Source: Streptomyces coacervatus
GTDB taxonomy: Bacteria > Actinomycetota > Actinomycetes > Streptomycetales > Streptomycetaceae
Direction: 5' to 3'
Length of the DNA: 64,000 nucleotides
Assembly: GCF_029223485.1 (NCBI RefSeq)
Contig: NZ_JARHTP010000020.1
Span: 1 to 64,000, forward strand
Position 1 is the stretch's first letter; every line of letters begins with the position of its first letter. Of the stretch, positions 25,398-34,680 are shown piece by piece. A program made the position numbers and the translations under genes. Under the pieces are notes generated by a model. That model ran no database searches, was not told the origin of the DNA, and saw nothing but the letters and a program-made list of their open reading frames with translations.

Positions 25398-26309
25398 CTA
25401 CGCCGCGACCAGGTACGAGAACACGGACTCGAGGGACTCGTCCGACGGCGAGACCGTGAGCAGCCGGATGCCGTGGTCGCGGGCGACCTTCGGCAACAGG
25501 GCCGTGAAGCGGCCGAAGTCGACGGCCTGGATGCGCAACGCGCCCTCCGCCAGGTCGACTTCGATGCCGGATGTCGACGGGTCGGCGATCAACGCTGCCG
25601 CAAGCGCGCGGTCGTCGCTGGAGCGCACGAGGTAGCGGTGCGGGCGGTCGGTCATCAGGCGGCGGATCTTGCGGAAGTCGCCGCTGGCCGCGTGCCGTCC
25701 GGCGACGACGACCTCGATGTGCCAGGCGAGTTGCTCTACCTCTTCGAGGATGTGGGACGAGAACAGCACCGTGCGGCCCTCGTCGCCCATGCGCCGCAGC
25801 AGGTCCATGAGCTGCATGCGCTGACGCGGGTCCATGCCGTTGAAAGGCTCGTCGAGCAGGAGCAGCGAGGGGTCGTGGACCAGGGCGGACGCCATCTTCA
25901 CGCGCTGGCGCATACCCTTGGAGTACGTCGAGATCTTGCGGTCCTGCGCGTACTCCATCTCGACCGTGGCCAGGGCCTTTTGGGCCGCCTTGGCGCCCAG
26001 ACCGTGCAACTCGGCGTTGGCGACGACGAATTCGCGCCCGGTGAGGAAGTCGTACATCGCCTCGCGCTCGGGAACGATGCCGATGTGCTTGTAGATGGAC
26101 TCGTTGCGCCAGACCTGCTGGCCGTCGAGGGTGACGGTGCCGGTGGAGGGGGCCAGGAAGCCGCCCATCATGTTGATGAGGGTGGACTTTCCGGCGCCGT
26201 TCGGCCCGAGCAGGCCGGTGACGCCGGGGCCGATCGTCATGGTGATGTCGTTGACGGCGACCACATTGCCGAACCAGCGGGAGACGTGGTCGATGTTGAG
26301 CGTGGTCAC
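25398..26309 (-). CDS. ABC transporter ATP-binding protein
   Basis: 303 aa. Walker A GPNGAGKST (about 34-42), signature YSKGMRQRVK, Walker B LLLLDEP and switch His in SSHIL are all intact. The C-terminal 90 residues are the regulatory extension common in ABC-2 exporters. Start GTG at 26309 overlaps the stop of the upstream permease gene (GTGA), so the two are coupled. A longer in-frame reading to 27014 runs antisense-free over the permease gene in another frame and is not credible. Confidence 0.9.
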   Translation of the reverse strand: MTTLNIDHVSRWFGNVVAVNDITMTIGPGVTGLLGPNGAGKSTLINMMGGFLAPSTGTVTLDGQQVWRNESIYKHIGIVPEREAMYDFLTGREFVVANAELHGLGAKAAQKALATVEMEYAQDRKISTYSKGMRQRVKMASALVHDPSLLLLDEPFNGMDPRQRMQLMDLLRRMGDEGRTVLFSSHILEEVEQLAWHIEVVVAGRHAASGDFRKIRRLMTDRPHRYLVRSSDDRALAAALIADPSTSGIEVDLAEGALRIQAVDFGRFTALLPKVARDHGIRLLTVSPSDESLESVFSYLVAA

Positions 26310-27223
26310 AGGCCCACCTTCTTGTAGCGGCGCAGCAGGAGGCCGTAGCAGGCGGCGATGAGGCCCAGGACGACCAGGACGTAGACCGCGCCCTCGCCGT
26401 TCGTCGGGCCGACCGCTCCGGGGAACGCCGAGCTCGCGCCGAGGAATGCGGACTGGACTCCGTCGATGAGCGTGACGGGCGAGAACAGGCCGATCCACGG
26501 GATGGCACCGGTGCTGTCCTGGTTGTCGGCGATGGCCTGGAGCGTGGAGACGGCGCCGTAGGAGATGGTCATGACGGCGATCACGGCCGCGATGCCGAAG
26601 CCGCGCCGCGGGGTCACCGACGCGATGACCAGGCCGATACCGGCGAAGAGCAGCGAGAGCAGTGCCACGGAGACGAGTCCCTGTGCGAATCCCTTGGTCT
26701 GGTCGGCGAAGTCGAGCTTGGCCAGCAGCGCGCCCACATAGAGGACGAGCAGCGGGGCGGCGGTCAGCACGAACAGCGCCGAGGCCAGCGCCGCGTACTT
26801 GGCGCGCACGTAGTCCGCGGTCTCGATGGGCCGCGAGAAATACAGCGGCACGGTCTTGAAGCGCAGGTCCCGGGAGACCGACTGGGGTGCCTGCGAGGCG
26901 ACGTAGAGGCTGATGACGGCCTGCATGATGATCGCGTAGCGCGTGTAGTCGACGGGCAGGTCCTTCGCCTTCGTGGCGACCGCGACGGCCACCATGATGG
27001 CCGCGGGCACGCACATCACCACGAACAGCAGCATCGGCAGCACCTTGGACTTGATGGAGCGTCCGAGGCCGTAGGAGCCGCGCAGGGACTGCGAGTAGAG
27101 GGAGCGGGTGGCGTAGGAGCGGCCGAGGCGGGGGCCGTCGTAGTTGCGGTAGCCGATGTTGTGGATGCGGGTCTGATCACCCGGCGTCGCGACGGGTGAT
27201 CGCATGGGCTGCTCAACTGCCAT
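26306..27223 (-). CDS. ABC transporter permease
   Basis: 305 aa with six membrane segments. The cytoplasmic N-terminus (HNIGYRNYDGPRLGRSYATRSLY) is typical of a widespread actinobacterial ABC-2 permease. ATG at 27223 (MAVEQPMRSP) has GGAGG upstream; the frame continues further but within the preceding ATPase gene. Its start overlaps the stop of that ATPase by 11 bp. Confidence 0.9.
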   Translation of the reverse strand: MAVEQPMRSPVATPGDQTRIHNIGYRNYDGPRLGRSYATRSLYSQSLRGSYGLGRSIKSKVLPMLLFVVMCVPAAIMVAVAVATKAKDLPVDYTRYAIIMQAVISLYVASQAPQSVSRDLRFKTVPLYFSRPIETADYVRAKYAALASALFVLTAAPLLVLYVGALLAKLDFADQTKGFAQGLVSVALLSLLFAGIGLVIASVTPRRGFGIAAVIAVMTISYGAVSTLQAIADNQDSTGAIPWIGLFSPVTLIDGVQSAFLGASSAFPGAVGPTNGEGAVYVLVVLGLIAACYGLLLRRYKKVGL

Positions 27224-28184
27224 GGACGGCCGCCTCCTTCCGCTGCTCTTCCTCGCTGGTGAAGACCTCCGAGATGTGGTGCCTGCGCTGCTCCATGCGC
27301 ACCAGGCCCAGGCCGAGGTCCGCAACGACGTCGCGCACCAGGTCGTACGTCTCCTCGCCCTGCGCGGTGAGCAGCAGGATGTGCCCGGCGCCCGGCAGGC
27401 CGTTGCTGCCGTCGAGAACCTCAACCCCGCGCGCGTGCAGCGACTCGCGCACCGCGCGCGTGCCGTCCGGGTGCTCGTCGGTGTCGGTGACCTCGATCGC
27501 GAGGGTGGCCGTGGTCTGTGTGAAGTCCGTGGTGGAACTGGAGCGCAGGAGCTTGCCGCCGTCGATGACGACGACGTGGTCGCAGGTCCGCTCCAGCTCG
27601 CCCAGCAGGTGGGAGGTGACCAGGACCGAGATGCCGAAGTCCGTGTGGATACGGCGGATCAGGCCGAGCATCTCGTCGCGGCCGACCGGGTCGAGGCCGT
27701 TGGTCGGCTCGTCCAGGAAGACCAGCTGCGGGTCGTGGACCAGCGCCTGCGCCAGCTTGACGCGCTGCTTCATACCGGTCGAGTAGCCGCCGATGGGGCG
27801 GTAGCGCTCCTCGTACAGGCCGACATGGCGCAGCGTGTCCGCGGTGCGCTCGCGCGCCGCCGTGGGCGGCAGGCCGGACATGCGCGCCATGTGGACGACG
27901 AACTCGGTGGCCGAGACATCGGGCGGCAGGCAGTCGTGCTCCGGCATGTAGCCGACCCGCTCGCGGATGTCGGCGCCCTTCGTCGCGACGTCGAGCCCGA
28001 GCACTTCGGCGCGGCCCTCGGAGGCGGGGGACAGACCCAGCAGGATCTTGATCAACGTTGACTTGCCGGCTCCGTTTGCTCCGACGAGTCCGGTCACCCC
28101 GGGCCCGACGTCGACGGAGAGCCGGTCAAGCGCGGTCACCCGGGGGAACCGCTTGCTCAGGCTTTCGGTCGCGATCACAGTCAC
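27213..28184 (-). CDS. ABC transporter ATP-binding protein, first gene of export operon
   Basis: 323 aa. Walker A GANGAGKST, signature YSTGMKQRVK, Walker B LVFLDEP and His in TSHLL are present. The C-terminal part resembles that of the second ATPase in the operon, so the locus may encode one heteromeric exporter (two ATPases, two permeases) or two related ones. GTG at 28184 is used; a TATCGT box centred about 11 bp upstream on the minus strand would place the RNA start at the codon, so the message may be leaderless. The substrate is unknown. Confidence 0.88.
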   Translation of the reverse strand: MTVIATESLSKRFPRVTALDRLSVDVGPGVTGLVGANGAGKSTLIKILLGLSPASEGRAEVLGLDVATKGADIRERVGYMPEHDCLPPDVSATEFVVHMARMSGLPPTAARERTADTLRHVGLYEERYRPIGGYSTGMKQRVKLAQALVHDPQLVFLDEPTNGLDPVGRDEMLGLIRRIHTDFGISVLVTSHLLGELERTCDHVVVIDGGKLLRSSSTTDFTQTTATLAIEVTDTDEHPDGTRAVRESLHARGVEVLDGSNGLPGAGHILLLTAQGEETYDLVRDVVADLGLGLVRMEQRRHHISEVFTSEEEQRKEAAVHGS

Positions 28185-28300
28185 GGCTTCGACGATAGTG
28201 ACGCGGACCACGCCGGTCGTCAGACCGCAGAGCTGTCTTGGCATCAGACTCGAGGTGTACGGGTCCGTAGGGGATTCCCCTACCTGAGAGCTACGCAGAG

Positions 28301-28309
28301 TTATCCACA
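28301..28309 (+). promoter_or_regulatory. Single perfect DnaA box
   Basis: TTATCCACA lies in the divergent region between the ABC operon and the M24 gene. It matches the DnaA consensus exactly. Alone it may reflect regulation by DnaA or be part of the DnaA-titrating sites seen at 21.4-21.7 and 32.0 kb. Confidence 0.6.
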
Positions 28310-28412
28310 GGCCCGGCCCCTCCTATTGACGCAGCCTCTAACAACTGTCACATTCACCAGTGTCAAGTTACGGGCACGTACCGCAGTCGGCGTGGACGAG
28401 GGTGGCGGTGGC

Positions 28413-29255
28413 ATGACGACGGCAGTGGCAGACGAACTCTCCGTGCGGCTGCGGGGTTTCAGGCAGGTGCAGCGCCTCGCCTACGACTGCGCGGAGGCGG
28501 TCGCCGCACAGCTGCAGCCAGGGGTGACCGAGCGCGAGGCGGCCCGCATGCAGCGTGCCTGGCTGCGGGAGCGAGGGGTGCGCGACTGGTTCCATCTGCC
28601 CTTCGCCTGGTTCGGGGACCGCACGGCGTTCGTGAACTTCCGCATCCCGCTCCAGTTCTTCCCGACGGACCGGCGGCTCGAGCCCGGGATGCCGTTCATC
28701 CTCGACATGGCTCCCGTGTACGACGGCTACACGGCCGACATCGGCTACTCGGGCTCCCTCGGGCTCAACCCCGTGCAGGACCGCCTCATGGCCGACCTGG
28801 AGGCGCACCGCCGGCTGATCCTGCGCGAGGTGCGCGAACGGCGCCCGCTGCGCACGATCTACGAGGACGTGGACCGCCTCATGGTCCGCCAGGGCTATGC
28901 CAACCGGCACCGCGCCTATCCCTTCGGCGTGATCGCGCACAAGGTCGACCGGGTGAAGCAGCGCCGCTGGTCACCGCATCTGTTCGGGTTCGGCGCCCAG
29001 TCCCTGAAAGGCCTGGCGAGCGACGCACTGCACGGCCACCGCGACGGCTGGTCCCCGCTGTGGTCGCCGTACCGCTTCTCCGACCACCCACCGCAGCCGG
29101 GCCTGTGGGCGGTCGAACCCCATCTGGGCTTCAGGGGTACGGGCGCGAAGTTCGAGGAGATCCTGGTCGTCACCGACTCCAGGGACCCCGAGGAGAGCGC
29201 CTTCTGGCTGGACGACGATCTGCCGCACGTGCGGCGCTGGGCGGAGGACAAGTGA
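28413..29255 (+). CDS. M24-family metallopeptidase-like protein
   Basis: 280 aa with the pita-bread fold. Candidate metal ligands in order are Asp (FILDMAP), Asp (TADIGYSG), His (GVIAHKVD), Glu (AVEPHLG) and Glu (KFEEILVV), so the site looks complete. Short M24 proteins like this may be aminopeptidases or hydrolyse creatine-like compounds. ATG at 28413 (MTTAVADEL) is chosen; an upstream ATG at 28326 adds unlikely sequence. Its stop overlaps the next start (GTGA), so it is coupled with the hydrolase-SDR fusion. Confidence 0.88.
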   Translation: MTTAVADELSVRLRGFRQVQRLAYDCAEAVAAQLQPGVTEREAARMQRAWLRERGVRDWFHLPFAWFGDRTAFVNFRIPLQFFPTDRRLEPGMPFILDMAPVYDGYTADIGYSGSLGLNPVQDRLMADLEAHRRLILREVRERRPLRTIYEDVDRLMVRQGYANRHRAYPFGVIAHKVDRVKQRRWSPHLFGFGAQSLKGLASDALHGHRDGWSPLWSPYRFSDHPPQPGLWAVEPHLGFRGTGAKFEEILVVTDSRDPEESAFWLDDDLPHVRRWAEDK

Positions 29256-31024
29256 CGCGCTTTTCCCAGGAGACGCCGAAGGACGCGCGGGAGCGCCGGG
29301 TGCGGACCGGCGGTGTCGAACTGTGCGTGGCCGAGCTGGGGGATCCCGGGCAGCCGACGGTGGTCCTCGTGCACGGGTATCCGGACAGCAAGGAGGTGTG
29401 GTCCGACGTCGCCTCGCGGCTCGCCGAGCGCTTCCATGTCGTCCTGTACGACGTCCGGGGCCATGGCCGGTCGACGGCGCCGCGGCCGCTGCGCGGAGGC
29501 TTCACCCTGGAGAAGCTGACGGACGACTTCCTGGCAGTGATCGACGCGGTCAGCCCGGACCGGCCGGTGCACGTGGTGGGGCACGACTGGGGCTCGGTGC
29601 AGTCCTGGGAATTCGTCACCGTCAAGCGCACCGAAGGGCGCATCGCCTCCTTCACATCGATGTCCGGCCCGTCCCTCGACCACTTCGGCCACTGGATCAA
29701 CAAACGCGTCAAGCGGCCCACCCCGCGCCGCGTCGGCCAGCTCCTCGGCCAGGGCGCCAAATCCTGGTACGTGTACCTGCTGCACACACCCGTACTGCCC
29801 GAACTGGCCTGGCGCGGCCCCCTCGGCAAACGCTGGCCACGCATCCTGGAGCGCATCGAGAAGGTGCCGGGCGGCGACTACCCCACCGCCACGCTGCCCA
29901 CGGACGCGGCACACGGCGCCTGGCTGTACCGGGACAACGTCCGAGCCAGACTGCGCAGGCCCCGCCCGGACGCATACGCGCACGCACCCGTGCAGCTCAT
30001 CACGCCCCTGGGGGACGCGTTCCTGTCGGAGAAGCTCTACGACGAACTGGAGCTGTGGGTCCCCCAGTTGACCCGCCGCACACTCCCGGCCAAGCACTGG
30101 ATCCCACGTACCCGCCCTGACCAACTGGCGGCCTGGATCACCGAGTTCGTGACCACCACCGAGGGAGGAAAGAGCAGGGTGACGGCGACCGGCAAGTACG
30201 CCGACCGCTTCGGCGGGCAACTCGTACTGGTCACCGGCGCGGGCAGCGGCATCGGAAGGGCCACCGCATTCGCCTTCGCGGAGGCCGGCGCGCGCGTGGT
30301 GGCCGTCGACCGGGACGCCGAGGCCGCCGCCCGCACCGCCGAGCTGTCCCGCCTGGTCGGCGCCCCCGAGTCCTGGGCGGAGACCACCGACGTCTCCGAC
30401 GAACAGGCCATGGAGAAGCTCGCCGAGAAGGTCGCCACCGAGTACGGCGTGGTGGACGTCCTGGTGAACAACGCCGGCATCGGCCTGTCCGGCTCCTTCT
30501 TCGACACCAGCCCGGAGGACTGGAAGAAGGTCCTCGACGTCAACCTGTGGGGCGTCATCCACGGCTGCCGGCTCTTCGGCAAGCAGATGGCCGAGCGCGG
30601 ACAGGGCGGCCACATCGTCAACACCGCGTCGGCAGCCGCGTACCAGCCGTCCAAGGCGCTGCCCGCCTACAGCACCTCCAAGGCGGCCGTACTGATGCTC
30701 AGCGAGTGCCTGCGCGCGGAGCTGGCAGGCCAGGGCATCGGTGTGAGCGCGATCTGCCCCGGCTTCGTCAACACCAACATCACCTCGACCGCACGCTTCG
30801 CGGGCGTGGACGCCGAGGAGGAGAAGCGACGCCAGAAGAAGTCGGCACGGCTGTACGGCCTCCGCAACTACCCGCCGGAGAAGGTCGCCGACGCGATCCT
30901 GCGCGCCGTCGTGCGCAACGAGGCCGTCGTACCGGTCACTCCCGAGGCCCGGGGTGCCCACCTCATGTCCCGGTTCACCCCGCGCGCGTTGCGGGCGATC
31001 GCACGCCTGGAACCACCCCTGTGA
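29252..31024 (+). CDS. Alpha/beta hydrolase fused to short-chain dehydrogenase
   Basis: 590 aa. The N-terminal half (about 1-295) is an alpha/beta hydrolase with the oxyanion segment HGYPDSK and nucleophile elbow GHDWGS; Asp in place of Ser places it with epoxide or haloalkane hydrolases. The C-terminal half (about 310-590) is a classical SDR with TGAGSGIG for NAD(P), NNAG, and the catalytic Tyr-x-x-x-Lys in YSTSKAA. A fusion suggests hydrolysis to an alcohol followed by oxidation, which is inference. It overlaps the M24 gene by 4 bp and is followed after 31 bp by a MerR regulator gene. Confidence 0.9.
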   Translation: MTRFSQETPKDARERRVRTGGVELCVAELGDPGQPTVVLVHGYPDSKEVWSDVASRLAERFHVVLYDVRGHGRSTAPRPLRGGFTLEKLTDDFLAVIDAVSPDRPVHVVGHDWGSVQSWEFVTVKRTEGRIASFTSMSGPSLDHFGHWINKRVKRPTPRRVGQLLGQGAKSWYVYLLHTPVLPELAWRGPLGKRWPRILERIEKVPGGDYPTATLPTDAAHGAWLYRDNVRARLRRPRPDAYAHAPVQLITPLGDAFLSEKLYDELELWVPQLTRRTLPAKHWIPRTRPDQLAAWITEFVTTTEGGKSRVTATGKYADRFGGQLVLVTGAGSGIGRATAFAFAEAGARVVAVDRDAEAAARTAELSRLVGAPESWAETTDVSDEQAMEKLAEKVATEYGVVDVLVNNAGIGLSGSFFDTSPEDWKKVLDVNLWGVIHGCRLFGKQMAERGQGGHIVNTASAAAYQPSKALPAYSTSKAAVLMLSECLRAELAGQGIGVSAICPGFVNTNITSTARFAGVDAEEEKRRQKKSARLYGLRNYPPEKVADAILRAVVRNEAVVPVTPEARGAHLMSRFTPRALRAIARLEPPL

Positions 31025-31055
31025 ACACCCCCGTTGGAGACGGAGGCAGCCGAGC

Positions 31056-31982
31056 GTGACGTACCGGATCGAGGACCTCGCACACCGCAGCGGCGCCACC
31101 GTCCGCACCATCCGCGCCTACCAGGACCGCGGCCTGCTCCCCCGCCCGGAGCGCCGCGGCCGCGCCAACCTCTACTCGGACGCGCATCTCGCCCGGCTGC
31201 GCCGGATCGCCGACCTGCTGGACCGCGGCTACACCCTGGCCTCCATCAAGGAGCTCCTGGAGGCGTGGGACGCGGGACGCGGCCTGGGCGGGGTGCTCGG
31301 GCTGGTCGCCGAGGTCGACGGCCCGTGGACCGACGAGGAGGCGGTACGGATCTCACGTGCCGAACTCGACGAACGCTTCGGCGGCTCTCCCGACGACGCA
31401 GCGGTCGCCGACGCCGTCGAACTCGGCGTCCTGGAGCCGGTGCCCGACGACGAGGACTCCTTCCTCGTGCCGAGCCCCCAAGAGCTCACAGTGGCCGTCG
31501 AGTTGCATGCCGCCGGCGTCCCCCTCTCCGCAATCTCCGGTCATCTACGGGAGTTGAGGGGCCAGGTCGAGCACATCGCCGCCCGTTTCCTGGAGTTCAC
31601 CACCGAGCACGTCTTCGCCCGCTACCTCGACGGGCCACACCGCCCGACCGACGCAGACGCGGCCGAAGCGGCCTCGCTTGTACGGCGGCTACGGCCACTG
31701 GCCCAGCAGACGGTGGACGCGGAACTCGCGCGGGCGATGCGGTTGTTGGCGGTACGGCAGCTGCGGCAGCAGCTCGCTTCCGGGGAACCCGCGGCGGCCC
31801 GTCCGATGTCACGCTCCGTGTCGTTGCCCGAGGACACAATGCGGGCGGTGGAGGGGCTGGTTGGTCCGGAGCGGGCGGCGGAGTTCATCTGTCTGGCGGC
31901 CGAACGGGAGGTAAGGGCAAGGGGGTTGGACGCGCTCACGTCAAAGGGAGTGCCCCCAGCCGATCTTGACGAACACCACTGA
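31056..31982 (+). CDS. MerR-family transcriptional regulator
   Basis: 308 aa. The N-terminal winged helix is typical (YRIEDLAHRSGATVRTIRAYQDRGLLPRPERRGRANLYSDAHLARLRRI). A long C-terminal effector region (about 75-308) has no cysteine metal site, so it is not a metal sensor of the classic type. Start GTG at 31056 has GGAGG 10 bp upstream. It follows the hydrolase-SDR gene closely and may control that operon. Confidence 0.88.
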   Translation: MTYRIEDLAHRSGATVRTIRAYQDRGLLPRPERRGRANLYSDAHLARLRRIADLLDRGYTLASIKELLEAWDAGRGLGGVLGLVAEVDGPWTDEEAVRISRAELDERFGGSPDDAAVADAVELGVLEPVPDDEDSFLVPSPQELTVAVELHAAGVPLSAISGHLRELRGQVEHIAARFLEFTTEHVFARYLDGPHRPTDADAAEAASLVRRLRPLAQQTVDAELARAMRLLAVRQLRQQLASGEPAAARPMSRSVSLPEDTMRAVEGLVGPERAAEFICLAAEREVRARGLDALTSKGVPPADLDEHH

Positions 31983-31995
31983 CATGTAAGTGGAG

Positions 31996-32049
31996 TTGTC
32001 CACAGAACCGCCAAGTAGCCTGTGGATAACTACAGTTGGTTGTGGATCA
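31996..32049. promoter_or_regulatory. DnaA-box cluster upstream of kptA
   Basis: TTGTCCACA (31996-32004), TGTGGATAA (32021-32029) and TGTGGATCA (32041-32049) lie within 54 bp, two in one orientation and one in the other. The first is the optimal Streptomyces DnaA box. The region also holds the presumed kptA promoter. Confidence 0.75.
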
Positions 32050-32105
32050 AACCTTCGCGCCAAAATAATCTGCGTGATCCACGTCTCTCCCGTCATGCTG
32101 AAGGG

Positions 32106-32684
32106 ATGGAAGAAAGACGCACGCATGAAAGATGCATAGCCGAAAGACGCACCGTAAAGGTGTCGAAGTACCTCTCGAAGCATCTGCGCCACCAGCCGGA
32201 GCGCATCGGGCTCACGCTCGACGAGGCCGGCTGGGTCGAGATCGACGTACTGATCGCCGCGGCCGCCGCCCATGGCTTCCGCTTCACGCGCGAAGAGCTG
32301 GACCACGTTGTCGCCGCGAACGACAAGCAGCGCTTCGCCGTCGAGGGCACCCGGATCCGCGCCAGCCAGGGCCACAGCATCGAGGTCGACCTCGGACTCG
32401 CCCCGGCGACCCCGCCGCCGTACCTCTACCACGGGACAGTGGCCCGCAACCTGGACGCGATCCGCGCCGAGGGGCTGCGGCCCATGAACCGGCACGACGT
32501 GCACCTCTCGCCCGACCGCGAGACGGCGAACCGCGTCGGCGCCCGCCGCGGCCGTCCCGTCGTGCTCGGCGTGGACGCGGCCGCCATGCACCGCGACGGG
32601 CACGTCTTCCACGTCAGCGAGAACGGGGTGTGGCTCACCAAGGCCGTACCGCCCGAGTACCTGCGATTCCAGCAGCCGCACTGA
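32106..32684 (+). CDS. kptA: RNA 2'-phosphotransferase (Tpt1/KptA)
   Basis: 192 aa. The family removes an RNA 2'-phosphate and transfers it to NAD+, forming ADP-ribose 1'',2''-cyclic phosphate. The RNA lobe (SKYLSKHLRHQPERIGL) and the NAD lobe (LYHGTVARNLDAIRAEGL, HLSPDRETA) are both present, with the expected Arg-His-Arg-Arg residues. Bacteria lack tRNA splicing that makes 2'-phosphates, so its role is unclear. ATG at 32106 gives the usual length plus about 18 residues; GTG at 32160 just before SKYLSK is a real alternative. Confidence 0.9.
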   Translation: MEERRTHERCIAERRTVKVSKYLSKHLRHQPERIGLTLDEAGWVEIDVLIAAAAAHGFRFTREELDHVVAANDKQRFAVEGTRIRASQGHSIEVDLGLAPATPPPYLYHGTVARNLDAIRAEGLRPMNRHDVHLSPDRETANRVGARRGRPVVLGVDAAAMHRDGHVFHVSENGVWLTKAVPPEYLRFQQPH

Positions 32685-32768
32685 CGCCAACCGCTCCGAA
32701 CGTGGTCGTGCGACCGCGCATGGTGACCGTTTCGTCTGTTGTCAGTGGGGCGGCTTAGTCTCGGAGGC

Positions 32769-33680
32769 ATGAGTCTGCGTCTGAGCACTGTGATCCTCCC
32801 GTACCGCCGCTGGCACGAGGGCGGCCGTTCGGCATGGCAGCGCGCGGAGCAGCTCGGCTTCCACACCGCGTACACCTACGACCACCTGTCCTGGCGCAGC
32901 TTCCGGGACGGCCCGTGGTTCGGTGCCGTACCGACCCTGACCGCGGCGGCGGCCGTCACCGAGCGGATACGCCTGGGCACGCTGGTGACCTCGCCGAACT
33001 TCCGGCACCCGGTGCCCTACGCCAAGGAGCTGCTCTCCCTCGACGACATCTCCGGCGGCCGGTTCACCCTCGGCGTCGGAGCGGGCGGCAACGGCTTCGA
33101 CGCCACCGTGCTGGGGCAGGAGCCCTGGACCCCGCGCGAGCGTGCCGACCGGTTCGCCGAGTTCGTCCAGCTCCTGGACCGGCTGCTGACCGAGGACGGC
33201 AAGGACGGGGTGTCGTACGAGGGCGACTTCTACTCGGCACACGAGGCGCGCAACATACCGGGCTGTGTGCAGCGCCCCCGGCTGCCCTTCGCGGTGGCCG
33301 CGACCGGCCCGCGCGGACTGCGCCTCGCGGCACGGTACGGGCAGGCGTGGGTGACCACCGGCGACCCCAGGCTGTACGAGAACGGCACTTCCGAACAGTC
33401 GATTCAAGCCATTCGCGGACAGGCCGAGAAGCTGGCCGACGCCTGCGCCGAGATCGGCCGGGACGTGGCCGGTATCGACAAGATCCTGCTCACCGGTTTC
33501 ACCCCCGACCGCGCCCGTCCGCTGGAGTCCCTCGACGCGTTCGTGGACTTCGCCGGCCGGCACCAGGAGCTGGGCTTCACCGAGATCGTCGTCCACTGGC
33601 CCATCCCCGACTCGGACTTCGCCGCGGACGAGAAGGTCTTCGAGCAGATCGCCATGGAGGCCGCGGCGCAGCTCGGCTGA
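32769..33680 (+). CDS. LLM-class flavin/F420-dependent oxidoreductase
   Basis: 303 aa. Luciferase-like TIM barrel with typical segments ERIRLGTLVTSPNFRHP, LGVGAGGNGFDA and AARYGQAWVTTGD. In actinobacteria many of these use F420 rather than FMN. The substrate is unknown. ATG at 32769 (MSLRLSTVILPYRRW) has GGAGG unusually close (1 bp spacer). Confidence 0.88.
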   Translation: MSLRLSTVILPYRRWHEGGRSAWQRAEQLGFHTAYTYDHLSWRSFRDGPWFGAVPTLTAAAAVTERIRLGTLVTSPNFRHPVPYAKELLSLDDISGGRFTLGVGAGGNGFDATVLGQEPWTPRERADRFAEFVQLLDRLLTEDGKDGVSYEGDFYSAHEARNIPGCVQRPRLPFAVAATGPRGLRLAARYGQAWVTTGDPRLYENGTSEQSIQAIRGQAEKLADACAEIGRDVAGIDKILLTGFTPDRARPLESLDAFVDFAGRHQELGFTEIVVHWPIPDSDFAADEKVFEQIAMEAAAQLG

Positions 33681-33774
33681 GCGGACGGAGTGTGACGGTG
33701 CTGATGAGGACGGTAACCACTCACATGTGCGGACTCCCGCACGGCCGTGCAGGCATATGCGGGAGAATGGGCCG

Positions 33775-34644
33775 GTGACCTCAGCGACTCGACAGCCCGA
33801 GACCCCGGCCGCCGCCGTTCCGCCGCGGCTCATAGCCACCGATCTCGACGGGACCCTCCTGCGGGACGACAAGTCGGTCTCCCCGCGCACGGTCGCCGCC
33901 CTCGCCGCCGCCGAGGATGCGGGCATCGAGGTCTTCTTCGTCACCGGCCGCCCGGCCCGCTGGATGGACGTCGTCAGCGACCACGTCCACGGGCACGGCC
34001 TGGCGATCTGCGGCAACGGCGCCGCCGTGGTCGACCTGCACGGCGGCCCGGGCGCCCACCGTTTCGTGAAGGTGCGGGAGCTGGCCCGGGACAACGCGCT
34101 GGACGCCGTACGACTGCTGCGCGACGCGGCACCCGGCACGGTGTGTGCGGTGGAGCAGACGTACGGCTTCCATCAGGAGCCGGACTACCCGAAGCTGCAC
34201 ATGGAGATCCCGGACAACCTCATGCCAGCCGAGGACCTGCTGGCGCCGGACGGCCCCGGCGCCGCCGAGCCGGTGCTGAAGATCCTCGCCTACCACCCGA
34301 CCCTGGACCCGGACGGTTTCCTCACCACCGCCCGTCTCGCCATCGGCGACCGGGCCAACGTCACCCGCTCAAGCCCCAGCGCCCTGCTTGAGATCAGCGG
34401 CCCCGGTGTCTCCAAGGCCAGCACACTGGCCCTGTGCTGCGCCGAGCGCGGCATCTCGCACGAGGAGGTCGTCGCCTTCGGGGACATGCCGAACGACGTC
34501 GAGATGCTCACCTGGGCGGGCCAGTCCTACGCGATGGGCAACGCGCACCCGGACGTCATCGCCGCGGCATCGGGCCGCACGGTCGCCAACAACGACGACG
34601 GTGTGGCGCTCGTCATCGAGCGGATGCTGGCCGAACGTCGGTAG
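33775..34644 (+). CDS. HAD-superfamily hydrolase (Cof/IIB type)
   Basis: 289 aa. Motif I DLDGTLL, motif II FVTGRP, the Lys in VSKASTLALCC and GDMPND motif IV are intact, with a IIB cap between. Layout and motifs closely resemble the HAD protein encoded downstream of serS, so the two are probably old paralogues. GTG at 33775 has GGGAG 10 bp upstream. The gene converges with the M23 endopeptidase gene, leaving 36 bp. Confidence 0.9.
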   Translation: MTSATRQPETPAAAVPPRLIATDLDGTLLRDDKSVSPRTVAALAAAEDAGIEVFFVTGRPARWMDVVSDHVHGHGLAICGNGAAVVDLHGGPGAHRFVKVRELARDNALDAVRLLRDAAPGTVCAVEQTYGFHQEPDYPKLHMEIPDNLMPAEDLLAPDGPGAAEPVLKILAYHPTLDPDGFLTTARLAIGDRANVTRSSPSALLEISGPGVSKASTLALCCAERGISHEEVVAFGDMPNDVEMLTWAGQSYAMGNAHPDVIAAASGRTVANNDDGVALVIERMLAERR

Positions 34645-34680
34645 CCGCCCCGGCCATCCTGGAAATGCTGGGGATCCTCG

